The translations under genes and the position numbers were made by a program. 9,313 bases of DNA from Ruminococcaceae bacterium UBA3220. GTDB lineage: Bacteria > Bacillota > Clostridia > Oscillospirales > Acutalibacteraceae. The stretch spans positions 2,701 to 12,013 of the forward strand of contig DEWC01000075.1 of the NCBI GenBank assembly GCA_002363095.1, given 5' to 3'. How positions within the stretch are numbered: position 1 is the stretch's first letter; each line of letters opens with the position of its first letter. Positions 1 through 5,087 of this stretch are shown here, piece by piece. The notes beneath the pieces were generated by a model that ran no database searches, had not been told where the DNA came from, and saw only the letters and a program-made list of their open reading frames with translations.

Positions 1-36
1 CCATTTTGTTTTTCCGGCGACAGGTCGGCGGAGTGT

Positions 37-867
37 TTAATATCTGTTTGTCAAGTCCTTGCGGGGGGATTCGTTGGTGATTTTTGAATACGCGCGATAA
101 AACGAGGAATAGTCTTTAAATCCCGCCTTATAGCACGCTTCGGAAAGAGACATACCGTTAAAATACGACTCTCTTACAAAAACAATACGGCGATAGGAAA
201 TGTACTTGTTTACGGTATATCCCGTGTTCTTTTTAAATACCTTGCAGAGGTATTGCTTTGTGAGGAAAAATTTTCCCGCGATTTTATCGAGCGACAAATC
301 CTCTGTTATGTTTTCATTTATATACTCGATTATACTGTTGATTTTAGGGCGGGTATAGTTGATTTTTCCCGATTTTACGGCATGCTTGTTAAGATGATAA
401 AGCAGTTCGATGATTACGCTGTTCACAACGGCAAGTTCGGGCGGATTTTCGTTGCAGTAACCGTCAAGGCGCATAAATATATCGAAAATGCCGAATTTTT
501 CGGTGGTTTCCGCGGGAATGACATTATTGTTTCCCGGGGAACGGTTAAAAACCATATCCGAAAACTTTGTGCAGTTGTTTTTGATGAAAAAATCGAGGTC
601 AACCATTAAGAGAATGTATTCGCAGAGATCGTCCTGATCCGAGATGCAACGGTGCAGTTCGTTGTTACCGACAAGCAGAATATCTTTTGCCCCTATGTGA
701 ATAAGTTTTCCTTCAACATCGTATGTTATCGTGCCCTTTAACGGCATAAAAACCGAAAAAAGGTCTTTGTCTATATGAAGTTCCGATTTATTTATTCTAC
801 CCGAAAAATGAAGACACGAAAAGCCGTGTTGACGGTCGTTGCATTCTCTTAAAAAGTTTTCAGCCAT
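37..867 (-). CDS. AraC-family transcriptional regulator with N-terminal cupin-like sensor domain
   Basis: This is a 276-residue DNA-binding regulator. The first ~110 residues are rich in beta strands and resemble the cupin-type ligand-binding arm of AraC proteins. Residues ~175-272 form the double helix-turn-helix: LSLDKIAGKFFLTKQYLCKVF is the first HTH, SLSEACYKAGFKDYSSFYRA the second, followed by the family's closing ESPRK. The ATG at 867 has GAGGAG 7 nt upstream. It lies 4 nt downstream of eutH on the same strand, so it probably regulates the transporter operon and perhaps itself. Enterobacterial EutR is also an AraC-family regulator at the end of a eut operon, but this protein is shorter and cannot be called an EutR orthologue from sequence alone. 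The family assignment is firm; the ligand is unknown and ethanolamine is only a contextual guess. Confidence 0.93.
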   Translation of the reverse strand: MAENFLRECNDRQHGFSCLHFSGRINKSELHIDKDLFSVFMPLKGTITYDVEGKLIHIGAKDILLVGNNELHRCISDQDDLCEYILLMVDLDFFIKNNCTKFSDMVFNRSPGNNNVIPAETTEKFGIFDIFMRLDGYCNENPPELAVVNSVIIELLYHLNKHAVKSGKINYTRPKINSIIEYINENITEDLSLDKIAGKFFLTKQYLCKVFKKNTGYTVNKYISYRRIVFVRESYFNGMSLSEACYKAGFKDYSSFYRAYSKITNESPRKDLTNRY

Positions 868-871
868 GCTA

Positions 872-1960
872 TCACTCCTCGTTTAAAACGGTTTTTTTGA
901 CCTTCTTGTATACAAAGCAGGCAAATATAATTGCGCAAACACCCGAAACCGCTTTCGAAAGCATTACAATACCCAAATATGTTTTGTCAAAAGCGAGGGT
1001 GAATGCCAGATGGTCTGCGACTATAAATGAAGCCGATACGGCAAACGCCGAGTTGAGTAAAGCGCCCTTTGAGTCCATTTTATTTATCATTTCAAGTGTG
1101 GGAACATTTGAGGCGAGCGAGGATACAAGACCGTTTGTTGACTTTTCGTTTATGCCGAGTTTTTCCCCGAGAGCGCTAAGCGGTTTTGAAAAGACGGTCG
1201 TTATGATTTTCAGCGCCGGGAATGCACCGGCAAGCGCAATGGCGCAGGCAAGACAAATATTTATGGCATCGTCAAACGAGCCGAGCCCCTTAACAACCTC
1301 ATAGCCGGTTATATGCTTGATTAGAGCCAATCCAAGACCAAGAGAGATAAGAATTTTTATAAAAATTCCGAAGACCTTGAAAATTTTTATGCAAATTTCG
1401 GGAAAAAATAAAAGTCCCGCCGTGAGAATAAGGGCAAAAATTATAAGCGGAATAAGGTTTATCGCCGCTACGGCCGGCGGAAGACCGCTGACGAGAGAAC
1501 CGACAATGCAACCGAAAGGAATTGTAACGATACCGCAGAGAAGGCCTAAAATAAACTCTTTTTGCCTTTCTTTTCCGACAACGCTCAAAGCGTACGGAAT
1601 CGTGAAAGAAACGGTGGCGCCCATCATTGAGCCGACGACAAGACCGTTAAACAACCCCAAGGACCTGAGTTTTGTAACGCTGCTTGCAAACAGAGCCCCG
1701 CCCATATCGTTTGCAAACAAAGAGGAAGTTATTATTGAAGGGTCGATATGAAAAGTTGAATAAACGAAGGTAAAAAACGGCTCGAGCAGTCGTGCTAAAA
1801 CGGGCGAAAGAACGAACATACCCAACATTGTGAGAATCAGGGTTCCCAATAGTTCGAAGCCTTTTTCGAATTCCTCGCCCAAATGAAATCTGTTTCCGGC
1901 GATTCGGTCAAGAAGTCCCAAAAGCGCAAACCCGAGCATTATATACCCAACATAGTCCAT
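872..1960 (-). CDS. eutH: EutH-family ethanolamine permease
   Basis: This is a 362-residue polytopic membrane protein with about ten hydrophobic segments, expected in the cytoplasmic membrane for uptake of ethanolamine. Recognisable EutH features are an N-terminal LLDRIAGNRF segment, the NDMGG motif near residue 84, and the conserved C-terminal stretch around residues 270-287 (INEKSTNGLVSSLASNVP), then a SAFAVSASF/DHLAF region. Length matches the family. I chose the ATG at 1960 over an in-frame GTG at 1969, because AGGTGA lies 5 nt upstream of the ATG and overlaps the GTG. It is cotranscribed with the AraC-type regulator below it. No ammonia-lyase (EutBC), microcompartment shell or EutVW genes are visible, so the catabolic partners must be elsewhere or the substrate may differ. 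The EutH family call is confident; the exact substrate is inferred. Confidence 0.92.
   Translation of the reverse strand: MDYVGYIMLGFALLGLLDRIAGNRFHLGEEFEKGFELLGTLILTMLGMFVLSPVLARLLEPFFTFVYSTFHIDPSIITSSLFANDMGGALFASSVTKLRSLGLFNGLVVGSMMGATVSFTIPYALSVVGKERQKEFILGLLCGIVTIPFGCIVGSLVSGLPPAVAAINLIPLIIFALILTAGLLFFPEICIKIFKVFGIFIKILISLGLGLALIKHITGYEVVKGLGSFDDAINICLACAIALAGAFPALKIITTVFSKPLSALGEKLGINEKSTNGLVSSLASNVPTLEMINKMDSKGALLNSAFAVSASFIVADHLAFTLAFDKTYLGIVMLSKAVSGVCAIIFACFVYKKVKKTVLNEE
875..880 (-). promoter_or_regulatory. Ribosome binding site of the AraC gene, inside the eutH 3' end
   Basis: GAGGAG doubles as the last two Glu codons of eutH and lies 7 nt before the regulator's ATG at 867. This arrangement suggests translational coupling between permease and regulator. 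Confidence 0.8.
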
Positions 1961-1996
1961 TTGTTTCACCTGTATAACAAAAGTATCACAGTTATG

Positions 1997-2024
1997 ATTA
2001 TAACATAAAGTTTAAAAAATGCAA
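1997..2024 (-). promoter_or_regulatory. Probable sigma-A promoter of eutH-araC with overlapping inverted repeat
   Basis: On the minus strand TTGCAT (2019-2024) and a consensus TATAAT (1997-2002) are 16 bp apart, about 37 bp before the eutH ATG. An inverted repeat GTTAT-N4-ATAAC (1991-2004) covers the -10 box. It could be an operator, but such short AT-rich repeats arise by chance. The promoter call rests on spacing and consensus only. Confidence 0.55.
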
Positions 2025-2127
2025 TATCTTTTTACATATTAAACAAACAAATGACGGCTTTTGTTAAAAAAGGCGTTTTCCGCACCGTATCATTCGCCTT
2101 AAAAAGGTGAACGCAAAACCATTTTGT

Positions 2128-2144
2128 CCTTAACGATGTTAAGG
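2128..2144. repeat. Perfect 7-bp inverted repeat, intergenic
   Basis: CCTTAAC, a 3-nt GAT loop, then GTTAAGG. It sits in the 1970-2196 intergenic region between the eutH promoter and the spoVT terminator. A second imperfect hairpin, TTCGCCTT/AAGGTGAA, is just before it near 2094-2112. Neither has a T tract, so terminator function is not supported. No small ORF is apparent in this interval. Confidence 0.5.
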
Positions 2145-2153
2145 CATATATAA

Positions 2154-2187
2154 AAATCCGCAAAATCGGTTAAAAAATTGCGGATTT
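2154..2187 (-). terminator. Rho-independent terminator of spoVT
   Basis: A 10-bp perfect stem (AAATCCGCAA/TTGCGGATTT) with a 14-nt loop, followed on the minus strand by TTATATA. It begins about 10 nt after the spoVT stop codon, the expected place for a terminator. Confidence 0.75.
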
Positions 2188-2196
2188 AGAGATATT

Positions 2197-2730
2197 TTAC
2201 TGAATTTGATTGCCTAAAAATTTTGCGGCAACATTTATAAGGCGAATATCCGATTCTACCGGCTTTCGGCAGTTTTCGTTTTGCACCAAAACCACCGCAC
2301 CGTCAAGGTCGCCCGAATTGATTATCGGCGAAACGGCGCAGACCCTGTTTTGGAGCCCTTTAAGGGCGGTAATGTTGCGGTCGCCTTCGTTGATAAAGTT
2401 TTGGCGCTTCTTGATAATTGCCTCTAAATCACCGCTTAAATCACGGTCGAGGGTTTCCTTTTTCGATATACCGGCGGAGGAAACGCACCTGTCCATATCG
2501 CAGATAAGCACCGAAAGATTTGTCCCCTCTTTCAGCGCGTCGGCGTAGCCTTTCGCAAAATCCGATAACTCCCCGACCGGCGAATACTTCTTGAAAATTA
2601 CCTCCCCGCCGATATCGGTATATATTTCGAGCGGGTCGCCCTCGCGGATACGCATTGTTCTGCGAATTTCTTTCGGAATGACTACACGCCCCAAATCGTC
2701 AATTCGTCTGACTATCCCCGTTGCTTTCAT
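2197..2730 (-). CDS. spoVT: SpoVT-like stage V sporulation regulator (AbrB/MazE-type DNA-binding domain plus GAF-like domain)
   Basis: The 177-residue protein matches the usual SpoVT length. Residues 1-50 form an AbrB-type swapped-hairpin DNA-binding domain, with MKATGIVRRIDDLGRVVIPK at the start and EIYTDIGGEVIFKKY as the closing strands. Residues ~55-177 resemble the C-terminal GAF-like domain of SpoVT. In Bacillus subtilis SpoVT acts in the forespore and tunes sigma-G-dependent genes during late sporulation. I chose the ATG at 2730 rather than an upstream in-frame start at 2763, because AAAGGAG lies 10 nt upstream and family proteins begin MKATG. The first 33 codons are duplicated at 3895-3993. 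The leader contains a long palindrome (2744-2784), and a terminator follows the stop. No other sporulation gene is adjacent. Confidence 0.9.
   Translation of the reverse strand: MKATGIVRRIDDLGRVVIPKEIRRTMRIREGDPLEIYTDIGGEVIFKKYSPVGELSDFAKGYADALKEGTNLSVLICDMDRCVSSAGISKKETLDRDLSGDLEAIIKKRQNFINEGDRNITALKGLQNRVCAVSPIINSGDLDGAVVLVQNENCRKPVESDIRLINVAAKFLGNQIQ
2632..2730 (-). repeat. Direct repeat copy A: first 33 codons of intact spoVT
   Basis: These 99 bp match 3895-3993 at 95 positions in the same orientation, offset 1263 bp. The four differences fall in codons 7, 9, 11 and 29 and are all synonymous (GTC/GTA, CGA/AGA, GAC/GAT, CGC/CGT). Similarity stops sharply at codon 34 on one side. On the other it fades just upstream of the ATG, where only GGAGAT is shared. 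Confidence 0.97.
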
Positions 2731-2743
2731 ATATAAAAATCTC

Positions 2744-2784
2744 CTTTGCTGATTTGATAACACTTTTATTATCTGTCAGCAAAG
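2744..2784 (-). promoter_or_regulatory. Imperfect palindrome/hairpin in the spoVT leader, covering part of the Shine-Dalgarno
   Basis: Read on the minus strand: CTTTGCTGA, CA, GATAA, an 8-nt loop, TTATC, AAA, TCAGCAAAG. The outer arms pair over 9 bp without mismatch and the inner arms over 5 bp. The 3' arm contains the AAAG of the spoVT ribosome site AAAGGAG (2741-2747). In RNA the hairpin would partly mask that site; in DNA it could be an operator. The arms and their overlap with the ribosome site are seen directly; the function is inferred. Confidence 0.6.
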
Positions 2785-2795
2785 AAGTTTTATAC
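2767..2795 (-). promoter_or_regulatory. Candidate sigma-G-like promoter of spoVT
   Basis: GTATA (2791-2795) and GATAATA (2767-2773) are 17 bp apart on the minus strand. They resemble the B. subtilis sigma-G pattern of a GHATR -35 and CATNMTA -10, with one mismatch in the -10. The predicted transcript would start near 2760, giving a leader of about 30 nt. In B. subtilis spoVT is sigma-G dependent, which makes this plausible, but the match is short. Confidence 0.35.
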
Positions 2796-2804
2796 CCATA
2801 TTAT

Positions 2805-3713
2805 TCAACTAATGTTTGAAATAAGCTTTCCTTCTGAATTCATATAAAGATAATAATCTAATTCCTTAAAACTATGATTTTTTGCCCATTCTTTTTTATT
2901 AAAATCAGGCATTTCAGTACCAATCAACCCAATTATATTAGTTCTGCGGAAATACAAATTCTTAATCTCGTTGTATAGAGATTCAAATTCATCAATCCGT
3001 GCAAAATAATGTGTTGGGCAATAATTGTTGTTAGTTATTTCAAAGCTTATTTCATCACTATCACAACCTTCATAGATAAAAAAATCATCTTCATCTATTC
3101 CCTTTTTTATACCAAGTTTTTCGTCGCCATCGCTATAATACATACTATAAAAAGGATTTGAAAAATCTTTGGAAAGCACTAATGCACAAAATTCTTCAAA
3201 TGTTTTAAAATTTTTGCACGAAAAGTCTATTCTATCAGTTGCTTTAAAATATACGGTATTACCAATCAGCAAATATGGTTCGGTATATTTTGTTCCATCT
3301 GCTATTTCAACAAAATTCTTGATATCAATATTCGAATTTGAATCTCCTTCTCCAAATTGAACTCGCCCGATTTTATACTTAAACTGCGGTTCAAGCAGGT
3401 TTTCATAGTCCTTAAATTCAACATTATTATTAACAAATAGTTCACGTTCGCCATTTTCGCCGTTATTACTGTTGAAATGCCAACCATAAACTTGACATAT
3501 TTTAATCTCGTCATCACTGAATATAAGCTCTGAATACTGGGGGAATAAGGTTCCGCCATCACTTATTGAAAACCATTTACCATTCAAACATTTTTGCATT
3601 TTTTCAATGCTATCAAACGAAATATTTCCTTTAGGTTTTTTTTCGTTACCGCAACCAACCATAGGAATAAGCAGGCACGTCATTAACAAAACTGCAAATA
3701 TTTTTTTTATCAC
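2805..3713 (-). CDS. Putative secreted lipoprotein of unknown function
   Basis: I do not recognise a family. The 302-residue product starts with a lipoprotein signal peptide: positively charged IKK, a hydrophobic stretch, then PMVGC with the lipidated cysteine at residue 21, so it is expected on the outer face of the membrane. The mature part is acidic and rich in Asn, Asp, Phe and Tyr. A segment near residues 40-70 (LNGKWFS...ELIFSDDEIKI) recalls lipocalin-like or other small beta-barrel lipoproteins, but this is weak. I chose the GTG at 3713 because GAGGAGG lies 8 nt upstream; a TTG at 3740 has no such site. The gene is visibly more AT-rich than its neighbours and sits between the two spoVT repeats, suggesting acquisition. 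It ends 74 nt before spoVT with no terminator between, so read-through into spoVT is possible. Confidence 0.8.
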   Translation of the reverse strand: MIKKIFAVLLMTCLLIPMVGCGNEKKPKGNISFDSIEKMQKCLNGKWFSISDGGTLFPQYSELIFSDDEIKICQVYGWHFNSNNGENGERELFVNNNVEFKDYENLLEPQFKYKIGRVQFGEGDSNSNIDIKNFVEIADGTKYTEPYLLIGNTVYFKATDRIDFSCKNFKTFEEFCALVLSKDFSNPFYSMYYSDGDEKLGIKKGIDEDDFFIYEGCDSDEISFEITNNNYCPTHYFARIDEFESLYNEIKNLYFRRTNIIGLIGTEMPDFNKKEWAKNHSFKELDYYLYMNSEGKLISNIS

Positions 3714-3753
3714 TTTATTGTCCTCCTCTACTATATTCAAAATTTATGTTATA

Positions 3754-3782
3754 ATTATACTGCAGGCCGATGAAAAATACAA
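3754..3782 (-). promoter_or_regulatory. Sigma-A promoter of the lipoprotein gene
   Basis: TTGTAT (3777-3782), a 17-bp spacer, and TATAAT (3754-3759) on the minus strand, about 40 bp before the GTG start. It lies just downstream of the terminator at 3791-3819, so the gene appears to be its own transcription unit. Confidence 0.6.
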
Positions 3783-3790
3783 GAAAGAAT

Positions 3791-3819
3791 AAAACAGAGC
3801 AATAAATCTGCTCCGTTTT
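3791..3819 (-). terminator. Terminator directly behind the truncated spoVT copy
   Basis: On the minus strand AAAACGGAGCA pairs with TGCTCTGTTTT across a 7-nt loop, with one G-U wobble, followed by ATTCTTTC. Read on the plus strand the wobble becomes an A-C mismatch, so the hairpin fits minus-strand transcripts better. It begins immediately after the TAG stop (3820-3822) of the short ORF. Confidence 0.6.
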
Positions 3820-3993
3820 CTATCTATTATATCTTTCCACTACACTATGTACAGCCGCACAAAATCTATCAAAAACTGTCAATGTTGTATGTAACGGGTC
3901 GCCCTCACGGATACGCATTGTTCTGCGAATTTCTTTCGGAATGACTACACGCCCCAAATCATCAATTCTTCTTACTATCCCCGTTGCTTTCAT
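3820..3993 (-). pseudogene. Truncated spoVT copy: AbrB-domain N-terminus with an unrelated 23-residue tail
   Basis: An ATG at 3993, preceded by GGAG with a 10-nt gap, opens a 57-codon reading frame. Residues 1-34 (MKATGIVRR ... REGDPL) are identical in protein sequence to SpoVT. After Leu34 the frame runs into unrelated sequence (HTTLTVFDRFCAAVHSVVER...) and stops at TAG 3820-3822, directly before a terminator. An AbrB-type DNA-binding domain needs about 50 residues, so the last strands of the swapped-hairpin fold are missing and normal DNA binding is doubtful. It is best read as a broken duplicate of spoVT. However, an intact start, ribosome site and terminator, and only synonymous changes in 99 bp, leave open a small expressed protein that might interfere with SpoVT. 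Confidence 0.75.
3895..3993 (-). repeat. Direct repeat copy B: first 33 codons of spoVT, displaced
   Basis: Partner of 2632-2730 (95/99 identical, same orientation). The four third-base or first-base changes relative to copy A all move from G or C to A or T on the coding strand. With copy A it brackets the AT-rich lipoprotein gene, giving a repeat-to-repeat unit of 1263 bp. Confidence 0.97.
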
Positions 3994-4031
3994 ACATATT
4001 CATCTCCGAAACATTATTATAAGGCTATTGT

Positions 4032-4059
4032 TTGACAATTTTTGCGTATTATGTATAAA
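4032..4059 (+). promoter_or_regulatory. Candidate upstream promoter (P1) of the phosphatase gene
   Basis: A consensus TTGACA (4032-4037) and TATAAA (4054-4059) are separated by 16 bp on the plus strand. No gene intervenes before the phosphatase start at 4261, implying a leader of almost 200 nt. Confidence 0.5.
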
Positions 4060-4095
4060 TTCCCGAAAGCAGACAAAATATCAGAACACTTTACC

Positions 4096-4124
4096 TTGTA
4101 TAAAAACGGTTGATATAGTATAAT
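4096..4124 (+). promoter_or_regulatory. Candidate proximal promoter (P2) of the phosphatase gene
   Basis: TTGTAT (4096-4101), a 17-bp spacer, and TATAAT (4119-4124). The hexamers and spacing are the same as in the lipoprotein promoter. The remaining leader (about 4131-4250) holds a tiny CCCG-ATTA-CGGG hairpin at 4197-4208 and no obvious riboswitch. Confidence 0.55.
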
Positions 4125-4260
4125 AGATAATAGTCAATCGCCTTGATGATTATTTAAGAGCGGCAGAAGCAAAAGAAAATAATTTGAATACAGGGTCCCG
4201 ATTACGGGCGCTGATTGTAAGATAAATAATTGCAGCATTAAAAAGGCTGAGGTGACATCA

Positions 4261-4965
4261 TTGTTATTGTATATAGTCAGTCACGGGGATCCGGTTTATG
4301 AAACCGATTCACTTACAGAACGGGGGAAACTACAGGCAGAAGCAGTCGGAAAACGAATTTTTGATTCGAAGATCGACCGCATTTTCTGTTCCCCTATGGG
4401 ACGGGCAAGGCAGACAGCCGAGCCGGCATGCAGGTTATTGGGATTAAGCAAACAAATAGAAGAATGGACGCATGAAATCGGAGAAGAACTGTTTACCGAG
4501 TTCCCCGACGGCAAGAGAAAAAGCATCACCAAGGTTCAAAACACATATTACCGTGATAACGGCAACATAGATTTGCCCTATGAGAAGTCGTTCGACTGCG
4601 TAGGCATAAACGAATCCCGAATGAAGTCGGCTGTAAAATATATTGAAGAACACGGCAGGGAATTTCTTGAAAGGCTCGGATATCGGGAAGAAAACGGAGT
4701 GTACCGTATTTTGAAAAACAACGAAGAGAAGATAGCGCTTTTCTGTCACAGTGCGTTCGCAAAGGCGTGGATATCGGTTTTGCTTCACATCCCGTTGCAT
4801 ATTATGTGGGCGTCTTTTGAATACACTCATACAGGCGTAACGGTAATAGAATTCAAAAACAACGAGAACGGTCTGACGGCGCCGAGATGTCTTTGCTATT
4901 CGGATATTTCGCATTTATACGCCGAAAGACTCGATTTACGGTATAATAACGAATTTGAAATTTGA
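4261..4965 (+). CDS. Histidine phosphatase (phosphoglycerate mutase-like) family protein with altered RHG motif
   Basis: The 234-residue cytosolic protein belongs to the histidine phosphatase superfamily. The N-terminus reads MLLYIVSHGDP, where relatives have IVRHG; the phosphate-accepting His is kept (residue 8) but the preceding Arg is Ser. SPMGRARQTA (residues 44-53) supplies the second phosphate-pocket Arg, and FCHSAFA (His163) the second catalytic His. These proteins dephosphorylate small phosphometabolites or proteins through a phosphohistidine; the substrate here is unknown. I prefer the TTG at 4261, because GAGGTGA is 5 nt upstream and family members begin MLLYIVRHG. A GTG at 4252 would add three residues. 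Two sigma-A-like promoters precede it. The Arg-to-Ser change is one codon (AGT) and may reduce activity or point to a non-enzymatic role. Confidence 0.85.
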   Translation: MLLYIVSHGDPVYETDSLTERGKLQAEAVGKRIFDSKIDRIFCSPMGRARQTAEPACRLLGLSKQIEEWTHEIGEELFTEFPDGKRKSITKVQNTYYRDNGNIDLPYEKSFDCVGINESRMKSAVKYIEEHGREFLERLGYREENGVYRILKNNEEKIALFCHSAFAKAWISVLLHIPLHIMWASFEYTHTGVTVIEFKNNENGLTAPRCLCYSDISHLYAERLDLRYNNEFEI

Positions 4966-5002
4966 TATATTTTAAGCAAAAGATTGCGATTGTTCCTTTT
5001 CC

Positions 5003-5031
5003 TTTACTTTTTCTTGTGATTATGGTACAAT
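5003..5031 (+). promoter_or_regulatory. Sigma-A promoter of the glycosyltransferase gene
   Basis: TTTACT (5003-5008), a 17-bp spacer, and TACAAT (5026-5031), about 56 bp before the ATG at 5088. No clear terminator follows the phosphatase gene, so read-through from it is also possible. Confidence 0.6.
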
Positions 5032-5087
5032 AAGAAACGTAGGTATGATAACAAAATTGCAGTATCAAACTCAAATGGGGAATATAT

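Noticed and set aside
253..609. 118-codon plus-strand reading frame opposite the AraC gene
   Set aside because: It is antisense to a well-supported regulator, has no family resemblance, and lacks a convincing ribosome site.
3822..3860. Possible minus-strand promoter (TGTACA, 16 bp, TATAAT) inside the truncated spoVT tail
   Set aside because: It would only produce the short terminator hairpin before stopping; the -35 match is partial and no product follows.
2632..3993. Complete mobile element or att-site island
   Set aside because: The repeats fit an insertion, but no integrase, transposase, terminal inverted repeat or target-site duplication is visible, so only a duplication is annotated.
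4131..4250. Riboswitch or leader RNA upstream of the phosphatase
   Set aside because: Only a 4-bp hairpin is visible and no conserved aptamer core is recognised.
4444..4914. 156-codon minus-strand frame within the phosphatase gene
   Set aside because: It is opposite a conserved enzyme and has no recognisable motifs; it arises from the codon pattern of the real gene.
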